Source: Chara braunii | Taxonomy: Eukaryota; Streptophyta; Charophyceae; Charales; Characeae | NCBI GenBank assembly: GCA_003427395.1 | Contig: BFEA01000207.1 | Coordinates: 2,257,005 to 2,287,734 of the forward strand | DNA: 30,730 nt | Reading direction: 5' to 3' | Shown here: positions 9,113 to 18,932 of the stretch, one piece after another | Numbering within the stretch: the first letter of the stretch is position 1 | Layout: every line of letters begins with the position of its first letter | Translations under genes and position numbers: made by a program | Notes under the pieces: generated by a model | Seen by the model: only the letters and a program-made list of their open reading frames with translations | The model's database searches: none | What the model was told of the DNA's origin: nothing

Positions 9113-10891
9113 GTGACTTGGTCGCACCTAGTCCAACCACAGGGTAAAGGCGGATTGGGAATCCTCAACTCGGCCACCCAAATCAAAGCCCTTCAAACGC
9201 AGTGGCTTGTCAAGTTGTTGATACAGCAACGACTGCCCTGGATGACGCTGGCCTTGCGCAGAATCAGACAGCTGCCCGAAGCCACCACCCGGGCTCTTCT
9301 GGCTAATGTCGGAGTCCTGGTCGACCCACAGAAGTGCCCAACAGATGGAATTGCAGCAACAGTTGGCACCGTCGACCCGGTCGGAGTAATGGATGTACCT
9401 CATCAGGATCTGGCGAGAGATCTTCCCGGCTACAGTTCGGAGCCCTGCCAACAGAGAGGAAATCCTGTGTCAGCCCCTCTTCTGCAACCAGTGGTTGAAA
9501 GACCCCTCCGACAAACCATGGACCCTGATGTCACAGGATGCCTGATGGGTTATGTGGCTGGAATGAGGCGTGTGGCAACTCGAACACATCTGGAACCACC
9601 ACTGCAATCGCTGGAAGACAACCGCAGAGCTCAGAGAATCTCTCAAGGACTGCCACAATCTGGATGTTAACCTGCAGGCGATGTTACAGTCCATACCACC
9701 GGACTGGGTGGCAGTTCTACAAATTCCGTCGGCCTGGACAACCAGGGAGTGGGCCACGTGGCACTCAGAGAATACTCCCGTAGTGGCATTGTCATATGTG
9801 AAGTCAGCAGGACCGGTAGGGGACTGGGGGCTGTGGACCATCCACGACATCGAACAGCCAGGAAGCAATGTCAGCAGGGTTTCCAAAACAGTGCGAGCCT
9901 GAGTCACAGCCAAACTGACCCTCCTCAGGAAAATTAGAGTGGTCGAGGATGATGACTACAGAATATACCAGCCAGGAACCCCACTGCAAGATCTGGAGTT
10001 TGACCCGGCCGAGTGGGCATGGAAAACAAGATCCACACCAACGGGGACACAGAAATGTACCAACATTCTAGACTACTCGACCAGCCTCGGCTGTAAACTC
10101 AGACGAAGACCAGTACACACAGAGCTCATATTGTCTCAGCGGTGGGAGAAACACATCCCAAGCTGCCTGGGCAATACGGAGAAGATTGACTGGCAGGTCC
10201 CCCTCGCCATTAGAAACACCCGAATAAGAAGCATGCAATGGCTCATCTACTATCAGGCCTTGCCGGTCAACGAATGGCTAAGCAAGAGAAGGTCAGAAAT
10301 GGCCAGAAGGGACTTCGACGATAGTTGTGCAGTTTGCGATGTCGGAACCCTCGAGGATATGCCGCACTGTCCGATACACTGCCCAAACGCACAAAGGCTT
10401 TGGAGCAGATCGTGGGCGTTCTGGTCTGCAATTGTCGACACACCACTGCCAGATAACCTGCTGACACTTAACGGGTCTGGCACAGCCACGTTTCCGAGAA
10501 GCCTGGCATTTAACCCTCTTCTGAAGACTTCGCCCCTTTATGTTGTGGATCATATGGAAGACACGATGCACACAAATGATAGCCAGCCGAAATACACCAA
10601 CCCGGGAGACCTGGGAGCACTTACTACAACTCCTACGGACGGAGTACCAGGCGGACTGGCACCAGGCAACCAAGAACATCAAAGAAGACCCCACAAAAAA
10701 GCGCACAATCATAGACAAATTCATCAAAGACCGGCTCGGAACTGGTAAACTCGGCACCGTAGAAGGCGCTCCTCTGAGACTGCTATGGAAGCTGCAGGAA
10801 GAACAGCAAGGGAGAGACAGTATAACAGACCTCACCTCGTTAGAAGCAGCGCGATCACAGAACAGTGTGGCGGATATAAACTCAGCATAGA
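9113..10891 (+). pseudogene. LINE B: ORF2 C-terminal half with zinc-binding domain
   Basis: The start (TWSHLVQPQGKGGLGILN, then ALQTQWLVKLL) matches the conserved post-RT block of plant L1-like LINEs. Another frame takes over near 9300, with stops near 9541 and 9565, and runs through 9902. The long open stretch 9939-10748 carries the RT-associated zinc-binding domain: IRSMQWLIYYQALPVNEWL, then CAVCDVGTLEDMPHCPIHC and RLW. Near 10530 the phase shifts again to LWIIWKTRC and a charged helix, ending at 10890. The endonuclease and RT core are missing upstream, so it is a 5'-truncated, frameshifted copy. Confidence 0.8.
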
Positions 10892-11600
10892 AGGCACAGA
10901 AGAGCCAGCATTTAAAGAAAAGAGGGAGTCAGTTTCCAGAACCTTTGAGTGGAAGGAGGTGTACTGTCCAGGACACAGGGGTGGGCAGGGCTTAGGGGTT
11001 AAGGGGAGTGGTTGTGTACGCGCCTTAGGACTCAGCTGCCTGCCTAGATGGTGGAGAGGTGTCTCACTGTCGGCTGAATCGTATCTGAGCTGCTGGATTA
11101 GGCATCAATGTGGGACTTGGTTACATAGAGCGCGTGTGTTCGTCGATTTGAATTGTGTAGCGGTTGAATTCCTCAGTCATGAGTTGTTACATTTGTAATG
11201 ACCCGCCAAAAACACAGACTGAGAACACTGCTGATTTCTGGGATTTGCCGCTGGGATGAATGCCTTGCTGAGATTCCCGCATTCTGCTGTGATTTCCATG
11301 TCTGTGTCTGTGTGCGTGCCTGCTGGTTTGCATGCCTATCTGAGTGCTTGTCGGCTGAGTGTGTGTGTGACCCGCAAGGGTACTTGTTGGTTGAAAGGCC
11401 CCGCAGGGCCGGTACTTACCTGTGGCCGTGACTTTGAGGGTTGCAGCGGGGAAAACACTCGAGTAGCGGGGTTAGGCCCGCGACACTTAGAGCAGAGGGG
11501 AAAAACACTCAAGTAGCAGGTAGGCCGGTACCACTCAAGTAGTGGTAGAAGTGTCGGGTACTGGAGGCCGAGCAGAAGAAGACAAAAAGTTGGCATTTTT
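10892..11600 (+). other. Probable LINE B 3' UTR, no gene
   Basis: No frame carries a recognisable protein. The first part is G-rich (GGGGTGGGCAGGGC), followed by a TG-rich stretch near 11295-11375. Near the gap a short motif, CACTC[G/A]AGTAG, recurs three times (about 11457, 11508 and 11532). A LINE 3' UTR is the simplest reading; the end is lost in the gap. Confidence 0.4.
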
Positions 11601-12595
11601 NNNNNNNNNNNNNNNNNNNNNNNNNNNNNNNNNNNNNNNNNNNNNNNNNNNNNNNNNNNNNNNNNNNNNNNNNNNNNNNNNNNNNNNNNNNNNNNNNNNN
11701 NNNNNNNNNNNNNNNNNNNNNNNNNNNNNNNNNNNNNNNNNNNNNNNNNNNNNNNNNNNNNNNNNNNNNNNNNNNNNNNNNNNNNNNNNNNNNNNNNNNN
11801 NNNNNNNNNNNNNNNNNNNNNNNNNNNNNNNNNNNNNNNNNNNNNNNNNNNNNNNNNNNNNNNNNNNNNNNNNNNNNNNNNNNNNNNNNNNNNNNNNNNN
11901 NNNNNNNNNNNNNNNNNNNNNNNNNNNNNNNNNNNNNNNNNNNNNNNNNNNNNNNNNNNNNNNNNNNNNNNNNNNNNNNNNNNNNNNNNNNNNNNNNNNN
12001 NNNNNNNNNNNNNNNNNNNNNNNNNNNNNNNNNNNNNNNNNNNNNNNNNNNNNNNNNNNNNNNNNNNNNNNNNNNNNNNNNNNNNNNNNNNNNNNNNNNN
12101 NNNNNNNNNNNNNNNNNNNNNNNNNNNNNNNNNNNNNNNNNNNNNNNNNNNNNNNNNNNNNNNNNNNNNNNNNNNNNNNNNNNNNNNNNNNNNNNNNNNN
12201 NNNNNNNNNNNNNNNNNNNNNNNNNNNNNNNNNNNNNNNNNNNNNNNNNNNNNNNNNNNNNNNNNNNNNNNNNNNNNNNNNNNNNNNNNNNNNNNNNNNN
12301 NNNNNNNNNNNNNNNNNNNNNNNNNNNNNNNNNNNNNNNNNNNNNNNNNNNNNNNNNNNNNNNNNNNNNNNNNNNNNNNNNNNNNNNNNNNNNNNNNNNN
12401 NNNNNNNNNNNNNNNNNNNNNNNNNNNNNNNNNNNNNNNNNNNNNNNNNNNNNNNNNNNNNNNNNNNNNNNNNNNNNNNNNNNNNNNNNNNNNNNNNNNN
12501 NNNNNNNNNNNNNNNNNNNNNNNNNNNNNNNNNNNNNNNNNNNNNNNNNNNNNNNNNNNNNNNNNNNNNNNNNNNNNNNNNNNNNNNNNNNNNNN
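11601..12595. other. Assembly gap (995 N)
   Basis: The run of N begins right after TTGGCATTTTT and ends in a poly-A tract at 12596-12618. Apparent ORFs across this interval are artefacts of N translation. Confidence 0.99.
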
Positions 12596-12715
12596 AAAAA
12601 AAAAAAAAAAAAAAAAAACTTTGACAACCGAATAGAGCACAATTTTGGGACCAGATGCAGAGTCTGAATTCCTTTGCATTTTGTACTTGTGCAATAAAAT
12701 GTTTGAAAAAAAAAA
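12596..12715 (+). other. Retroposon 3' end with AATAAA and poly-A
   Basis: After a 23-base A run there is a short unique stretch, then AATAAA at 12693-12698 and an A run at 12706-12715. This is the arrangement of a polyadenylated transcript end inserted by a LINE machinery. Which element it belongs to cannot be told because the gap removes the rest. Confidence 0.6.
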
Positions 12716-12974
12716 CTCACAACTTACAGGACAGGGGAGACGATTGTTCAGGTACTTATCTGCAAGTACGTTAACTCCGACAGTCTTGACATTCAACCCT
12801 ATATCCGCATTCACAGAGTGAACAGGACTCACAACTTACAGGGAAGGGTGCACACTTTTCTGAAGATAACAAATGAGGAGCGAGATTTGATGGGAAAGAG
12901 GACCCCTTTCGTGTCAAGCATCCTGACAACTATATCTGAGAGTTGTCCTCAACCCCCTCTTCCTATCTGATTCT

Positions 12975-13812
12975 ATGATGGTTCAGTTGGGAGGCAATAG
13001 TCAACATGATTGGAACGATGAAGGAGATTGGTTTCAGAGAGAATACAGCCTGAGATTCCTTGACGGGACTGTTCTCATGACGATTACAGTTGGTCCATTG
13101 ATTGAGGAAGGAGACCTTAGAGTCGCTCAACGGAATCTCTACAAGAGAGTTGATCCCTCTCTCTCTCTTTCGAGAGAGATCTGGGGTTGAAGCACTTCGA
13201 CCTTTCCATATTCGACATCGCTTCTCATTTCACCAGGACTGATGAGTATGACATGAGGCTCCAGATCCGATAGGGAAAGGAGATTCATGATTTGTTTGAC
13301 TTGTGTTGGTTCCCTTTGCTGACTACGACCATTGCCCGAAGAAACCTTTGGAGAGGGAGGGCAAAAGGGAAAATTGCATCTGTAGATTCTGTACCCTATC
13401 TAAAGATGGGAATACCCGCTATACCCAGTCCCGTTACCCAACTTGCATCTCTACCTGGGAAACGGTGTGCGCAATTATTTGCATGCCCAGGACGGAGGTG
13501 GGCCAAGGTTGGTACCACCAATTTGCAGTTATACCCAACTGCCGGGATGCTCAAACTATGCTCATGCCCGGGCAAGCTGTGTGCATGCCCAATTTTGCCT
13601 GCCCGGTTCCTGGGCATAAGCATAATTTTGAGCTCCCCAACCAAGGGCCTGAAGTTTTGGTGGACCTGGATGGCAAGCTGGCTAGAGACAAACGACTGAA
13701 CTCGAAGTTTATCAGAGAGTTCCTCACCATGCCTTGGGAACTCCAACCAGCAAGCACGAGCTCCTCCGCTCCTATTCAACAGGGCAACGGGAGACCAAGC
13801 CGAAATGGGTAA
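12975..13812 (+). pseudogene. LINE A ORF1-like remnant
   Basis: This stretch lies directly upstream of the LINE A endonuclease, where ORF1 is expected. It is open in several overlapping pieces: 12975-13190, then a readable stretch with HFDLSIFDIASHFTRTDEYD in another phase, then 13303-13812. The last piece is Cys-rich (CICRFC, CISTWETVCAIIC) but has no clean CCHC knuckle. Repeated GCATGCCC-like words occur at 13480-13620. I assign it by position and do not recognise an RRM or other ORF1 domain. Confidence 0.4.
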
Positions 13813-13819
13813 ACTCTGA

Positions 13820-14482
13820 CTCACCACCTGGAACCTCAGAGGACAGGGAGACTCATCAGGTAGGTTTAAAAAAGCCAGACTCAAATCCTGGCTCCACGAC
13901 AACCGCATACAAGTAGCATGCCTACAGAAATCTAAGTTAAATGAGGAACGTATTAGAGAGATTGGACAATGGTGGGATGCGGCCCAAATTCGGTCTCCGG
14001 CCCAGGGGTCCAAAGGGGGGGTGACCATTGTTCTGCACCGGGATGCAGGATTTGAAATCATAGATTATTTTGCAGATCTTTGGGGTCGTTGGGTCTGGGT
14101 TAAGCAGTGGTTTGAAGAAACGGAATGGTTGATTGTTTCAATTTATGCTCCCACGGACAGGCGAGAGAGAGCGAATTTTTTCGACGACCTGACTGTACTA
14201 ATCTGATAGTGACCAAAGACTGGAACTTCTTCTTGGATTCGACTGTGACCAAAATAGGTAGTCAAAATCCGACAGATGTTATCAATCTCCTCAATCTGGT
14301 AGGGAATTACTCTCTAATTGATCTCTACCGTCTCTCTTAGCCGCATGAAGAGGGACACATATGGTTCTCGAACTACAGAGAAGGAGTAGGGATTATAAGC
14401 CGCAGACTGAACACTTATATCTGATAACCTATGGGAGCAAACGAAATCGGTCAGAGAAATCACTTATGTTATATCAGACCAT
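13820..14482 (+). pseudogene. LINE A ORF2: AP-type endonuclease domain
   Basis: The frame opens after a TGA at 13817-13819 and starts at TTWNLRGQGDSSGRFKKARL. The order of motifs is that of LINE apurinic-type endonucleases, which nick target DNA for target-primed reverse transcription. NLRG is intact. The metal-binding QE-x-K motif reads LQKSKL, with Lys in place of Glu. SPAQGSKGGVTIVLH and SIYAPTDRRER follow. A phase change near 14206 leads to KDWNFFLD (family usual GDWN), a stop at 14338-14340, and a later SDH motif at 14474-14482. The domain is complete in outline but broken. Confidence 0.8.
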
Positions 14483-15511
14483 ATAAACTGGGCCTTCTGA
14501 AAATGCACACATCACCGCCAGAACGTGGCAAGGGTTACTTCAGATTTAACATTCAGAACCTAGAAGATCAGGGATTGGTAGTCTGAATGAAGAAATTCTG
14601 GTCGGAATGGGATAGTGCGAAACGTCTTTATCAATCCTTAGACGAATGGTGGCAAGTAGGAGCAACTAACTATCTTCTCAAACCTCCTTAATGTCTTCTT
14701 AAGGATACTAGCGTGGAAAAGGAACCGTGAGGAGACTGTATTAAGGAAGAAGATAGATAAAGTGGAAAGAAAGATGAACGATCACCCGATCTCACGAGCA
14801 GCCTAAGGAAGGGAACGAACCAGATTAGTAATAGAGTGGGACACGTTACAGCAGCAGAAATCGGAAGTCTGGTCGGAATGCCTAAGGATCAGAAGGATAG
14901 CTGTTTATGATCGGATGAGCAAGGAATCCTTCCAGAAACTCTTCCCGAAATAGTCTGCACAGTCAATCGGTGAACTAATCCACCCCTTTGATCCTCGGGC
15001 ACCACGTGCTAAGGACCCAGTACTACTGAGCGAGTATATAACACTCTACTATAGAGATATCATCACCTCACACCTACGAGGTAAGGACATATGCCAAAAT
15101 CTCTTCCACTACACCGACCACTGGAACAACACCACTGAACGTCTGACGAACACAGCCCGACTACAGCGAGATGGGTTGATCACGAAAGAAGACGCGGGAC
15201 AAACTCCCAAGACTATGGCTCATGGGAAGGTATCAGGGGACGACGGATTGTCAGTGGAATTCTATCAAACCATCTGGGATGAAGTGGGAGACAACTTGGT
15301 AGAAATCTATAACTCAGTCCGAGCGAGAAACTGTCCACTAAAATGCGGAACGAGATTAGCGAAATGTGTCCTATAAGCTCCTAGCCAGGACCTTAGCACG
15401 TAGACTGAGCATTGTTCTTCCTACCCTGGTCAAGGAGGACCAGGCTGCTTTTGTTAGAGGAAGATCAATCTTCAATAACATTGCAACAACAATCCAGGGA
15501 GAGGCGGTTAA
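14483..15511 (+). pseudogene. LINE A ORF2: linker and N-terminal RT
   Basis: Between the endonuclease and RT the sequence is broken by stops but still readable as protein, for example ILAWKRNREETVLRKKIDK and RDIITSHLRGKDICQN. The open stretch 15176-15376 has the RT entry motif GKVSGDDGLSVEFYQTIWDE. Its end (KCGTRLAKCVL) then shifts phase to SYKLLARTLARRLSIVLPTL and EDQAAFVRGRSIFNNI, the conserved RT block before the first catalytic motif. A short segment around the family's WRPI motif is missing at the phase change. The frame runs into the TTAA element at 15512. Confidence 0.78.
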
Positions 15512-15796
15512 CGGAGACCCAAACTTTCAGCGGTTTTTTAATGTTATTTATAAGAAAAACAGAAGCCTTTTTTAACCAAAAATTGCATCATTCCATAAAG
15601 TGCAAAAAAAAAAATGAAAAAAAAGAATAAAAACAGGGTGAAACAGTAAGGCAAAAGTGCACTTGAATGACATTTTGGATTCAACGAATTTTCAGAATTT
15701 TCAACATTTTTGGACATAGTCTTATCAGAGGAAATTCCAATGCTCCAAATGAGACCAAATTTGGTACACAACAACCTTGAAGTAAGACAAAAACAG

Positions 15797-15875
<79 letters not shown>

Positions 15876-15948
15876 CATAAAATTTCACCTCCAAACCCTA
15901 ATTTCAGTTTTGGACCTGTTACTCAGGAGCTGAAACTGGGGTCCCCCG
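15512..15948. mobile_element. TTAA-flanked non-autonomous DNA element in LINE A
   Basis: The 437-bp insertion has TTAA on each side (15508-15511 and 15949-15952). Its imperfect inverted ends are CGGAGACCCAAACTTTCAGC on the left and CGGGGGACCCCAGTTTCAGC on the right, read inwards. The LINE RT reads GEAVN before it and HVWLLDLEKAYD after it in the same phase, which fixes the boundaries. TTAA duplication is typical of piggyBac-like elements, though the ends do not show the usual piggyBac terminal bases. There is no coding capacity. It contains a 75-base A homopolymer at 15799-15873. Confidence 0.85.
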
Positions 15949-16303
15949 TTAACCACGTGTGGCTCCTTGACCTCGAAAAGGCATACGACAAAGTCAGCTG
16001 GTCGTATGTCCTTTCTACGCTTAAATGGCTGAACTTTTGAGAAAATTTTTGCTCATGGGTCACAACCTTGTACGTCCATTCCACCGCCGCTGTTATGGTT
16101 AATGGACAAATTTCAAACACGTCTCCGCTCTCTCGCTCACTAAGACAGGGTTGTCCTCTGGCTCTGCTTCTTTTTGTAACACAACTAGAAGTCTTGCTCA
16201 ACAATATCAGAGCAAGCCCACAAATCGAAGGATTGTCAGTCGGCCTCACAGAGTGTCGAGCCAAAGCTGTAGCGGACGATTTGCTAGCAATCTCCAGAAA
16301 CAC
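15949..16303 (+). pseudogene. LINE A ORF2: RT catalytic core
   Basis: This continues the RT after the TTAA element. LLDLEKAYDKVSWSYVL carries the first catalytic Asp, SLRQGCPLALLLF is the next conserved block, and AVADDLLAISRN is the catalytic Asp pair, with Val where Phe or Tyr is usual. One TGA interrupts the frame after LKWLNF near 16040. The frame stops at 16303 because the LTR of element 2 begins; the RT resumes at 29365. Confidence 0.88.
16300..16303. repeat. Target site duplication of element 2, left copy (ACAC)
   Basis: ACAC precedes the LTR start TGTGACG and recurs right after the other LTR end at 29361-29364. Ty3/gypsy elements normally make 5 bp. Here AACAC would be the 5-bp copy if the terminal A of the right LTR is counted in the duplication. 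Confidence 0.75.
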
Positions 16304-16740
16304 TGTGACGCCCAACCTCACGCCCGGTGCGACTTCCTGATCGGAGTGGGATGTGGGCCTGGAAGTGCGAAAAGGGGTGTAGCAAGGATTTTTGGGAAAG
16401 TGGGGGTGGAGTCACAGGTCGGAACTGAGATCTCCTGTGGCGAAGTTTCAGGGGCATAGATGCAATATGGCTAAGGGGGCGAGTTACTTCCGGTCTGATA
16501 GCGGTCGGGTTCGTGCAGCTTAAGGCAGATGGCGTGCTCGGTGCATTCAAGGTCGTCCGATCCGTCTGTTTTGGTGGTGGCGGTTCGGGGAGAGGCCCGC
16601 CTGGGATGGTTGGGATCCTGATGAGTCGGACCTTTGGGTGCAGACACGTGGCGTTTGTCGGCGCACGTTTGGGTTAGGCCTCCTAGTTTCAAGGTTCGTC
16701 AGTCGCCGCGTCGTCGGCAATTCCCGCAGGGCGTGCGGGG

Positions 16741-17028
16741 CTAGTACGGGGCGATGGAATTCCATGGTACCATCGTAAGTTGGTGATAGGGGAGGAGGAG
16801 ACGGAAGGGGGGGAAATTGGTAGTGATAACGACAAAGTCGGGGGATATGAAATACTGCGTGTTATCCGTAGTGGGAAAATCGGGGCACCTCGGGTCGCTG
16901 GTTATGGCGCAGTGAAACTCCCTGGGGCACAATCGATTCTCCGTTAGGCAGGGGAATTCCGGGTNTCTTTGCCTAATACATTCTCTCACCCAAGGGTCGA
17001 AGTACTCCGAGTCCCAAGAGCTCGGCAT
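16741..17028 (-). CDS. LTR-borne 95-aa ORF (left copy)
   Basis: The ORF starts MPSSWDSEYFDPWVRECIRQ and is present at the same place in both LTRs, downstream of the TATA-like box and in the sense of the element. I do not recognise it. It has four Cys in the first half (including ECIRQ, PCLTEN and RLCPREFHC) and a Pro/Phe-rich second half. The N at 16965 hides one residue. Presence in both LTRs follows from LTR duplication and does not itself prove coding. Confidence 0.3.
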   Translation of the reverse strand: MPSSWDSEYFDPWVRECIRQRXPEFPCLTENRLCPREFHCAITSDPRCPDFPTTDNTQYFISPDFVVITTNFPPFRLLLPYHQLTMVPWNSIAPY

Positions 17029-17545
17029 CTTATCATTGCGGCGTAATGGATGTCAGGTTCGTCAATAGTTGCGAATCGGCACGCGTGGACACGTGTAGGC
17101 TGCGCAGATCGAATCGCACTTACGCGTGTCCCCGCGAGGTGTTCGCTTGTTTCTGGGAGAATGAGAGCCTAATTCCTTATGCAAAATCGTCGTGTGCCGT
17201 AAACAACTACCCCATCACCTAATCACTTTGTGATCCCGCAAGCAATCATTCTTGAGCATGCAAGGTGTTAGCACGCATCAGACATCACCGCAACATTAGA
17301 ACAACCGCGGATCAAGCCACAATGGAAGCAATAATGACGACTATGCAAATAGGGGCTATCCTAATGGCAAGCAAAGGCAAGGACCAGATAAAAGAAAAGC
17401 AACAGACATAACATCCATCCATCCATTCATTCGACAAAACACACAATAAACGAGATCAAGATCGATCGCAAAAACGAGTGTGGGCTGAAACCGAGACAAG
17501 GATTCTGAAAAAGAGAACAGGCAAGTCGCCCGGAGCCGAGATCAA

Positions 17546-17555
17546 AATTTATATA
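17546..17555 (-). promoter_or_regulatory. TATA-like box in left LTR
   Basis: On the minus strand the sequence reads TATATAAATT, a good plant-like TATA box. It lies about 1.13 kb from the LTR's 5' end and is conserved in both LTRs, so it probably sets the U3/R boundary. Confidence 0.55.
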
Positions 17556-18684
17556 CGAAAGCAAAGAGGGAGAAAAGACAAAGAAAATTGCAAATCCACG
17601 TTCATCAACCTCAACTCTCTCTTCCTCTCTCTCTCTCTCTCCGGTGCGGACAGTCCGTCGCCACGCACCAACCCACGAAGTCGTCACCCCGCTTGGTCCT
17701 CCTGCACCCGTCAGGTTCACCCGCGCGCTAGAGTTCGTCGTAGCCCCACGCGTCAACCCCGCGCATTCGACACCAGCTCGTCGGGTCGCCCGACTCCCAC
17801 TTCAACTCACCTCTTACTTCGCTCGTGAGCCGACCCTCACTGACCGCGCTACCCCGAGCTTCCAACAGCTGGTTAAGAGAGTTATCTAATCGCGCAACCA
17901 GATTTTATAGTGTGCATGCATGCGCGAAGGACACGGAATTGCAAGGACTTAGAAAGGAGATTAGGAGAGGGAGCGCCTACGTTCGGCATGGCCAGACGGC
18001 GTGGGGGACGTAGCCACTCTCCACGCATCGATCCGAGCATGCAGGCCGCGGGCCTAGCTAGGCACAGCAAAAGGGAAAGAGAGAGCGGGAAAGACAAAGC
18101 TCAAGAAAAAAGATAAAGTTACAGTGGCGCCAGCCCAAAAAAATTACAGTTACTTGTGAGATTAAGGGCGCCGCCTAATCATAGCTCCGTTGCAGCCGCA
18201 AAAAGAAGCGCGCAAGAAAGACAACGCGCGGCAATAGAAATCCCGAATTCCTAAATTCCTAAATTCCTATCTAATGCAAAAAGAAACACAAATTCCGAAA
18301 TGAAAATCCGAAGTTCCGAGAGCCGTCAAGGCTCGACAAGCTTCAAAAAGAAAAGAAAGGAAAGTTCGAAAAGAACGAAGCAAAAATTTCTGCGCGATCT
18401 CCGCGCCTAAAATCCGACAACGGAACAGGAAAGAAGTGGCATCAACCATTATTAATCGCGCCTTGTCGGCGCGACAGCCACTCAATCGGCCCTCTCGGGA
18501 CTTGCCCGGCCTTGAACCCAGCCATCCGCAAGGAAGCGACGAAAGAGAAAAGACGAAAAAGCGAGGACACTGATGCAATTTTCCCTCAATCCCGATCTCC
18601 CGTAATTGGCCCAACCTTCCCATCTTAGGACCCCTCATTGTCATCGCGCAGAAAATCACGCGGAACAGAAATTGGTTCGTCACA

Positions 18685-18932
18685 TATGTGACGCCCAGGG
18701 GTTCCAATCTTAAGCAAGCTCCTGCTTTTTTGAACCATGACACGTGTCGATCTCGCTAATCGATCGACACGCGGAGCTTTCTACGTTGCCACCAACCGTG
18801 CAAAGGAATGTGGAAGTCATTCAGGGTGGCACACGTGGCTCTATCCTATAATTTTCCTCAGGATGGGCTCTCTTCAGTCCGAGGAGGGGATCGTGAGTGT
18901 CGTCGCCGTGGCACGTGCCAATCAACCATACG
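18685..18932. other. Element 2 3' noncoding segment
   Basis: This lies between ORF3 and the 3' LTR. It contains a perfect 10-bp hairpin (18743-18752 with 18762-18771, CGTGTCGATC/GATCGACACG, 9-base loop). The first bases (TATGTGACGCCCA) repeat the LTR terminus in inverted orientation. No purine-rich tract adjoins the LTR. Confidence 0.5.

Larger units (their letters stand above)
16304..18684 (-). repeat. 3' LTR of element 2 (left copy)
   Basis: The 2381-bp LTR is complete, with inverted ends TGTGACG/CGTCACA. It aligns along its length with 26982-29360. It contains a TATA-like box on the minus strand, a CT-rich microsatellite near 17615-17640, a tandem AAATTCCT motif near 18250, and a single N at 16965. 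The inner end at 18684 is followed by TATGTGACGCCCA rather than by a recognisable polypurine tract. Confidence 0.93.

Noticed and set aside
11336-12832. Long ORFs spanning the gap
   Set aside because: They consist mostly of translated N bases.
15544-15894. Phe-rich minus-strand ORFs
   Set aside because: They are translations of the 75-base A homopolymer.
18741-18772. Rho-independent-type terminator hairpin
   Set aside because: This is a eukaryotic repeat; the hairpin lacks a T tract and lies in element 2 noncoding sequence.
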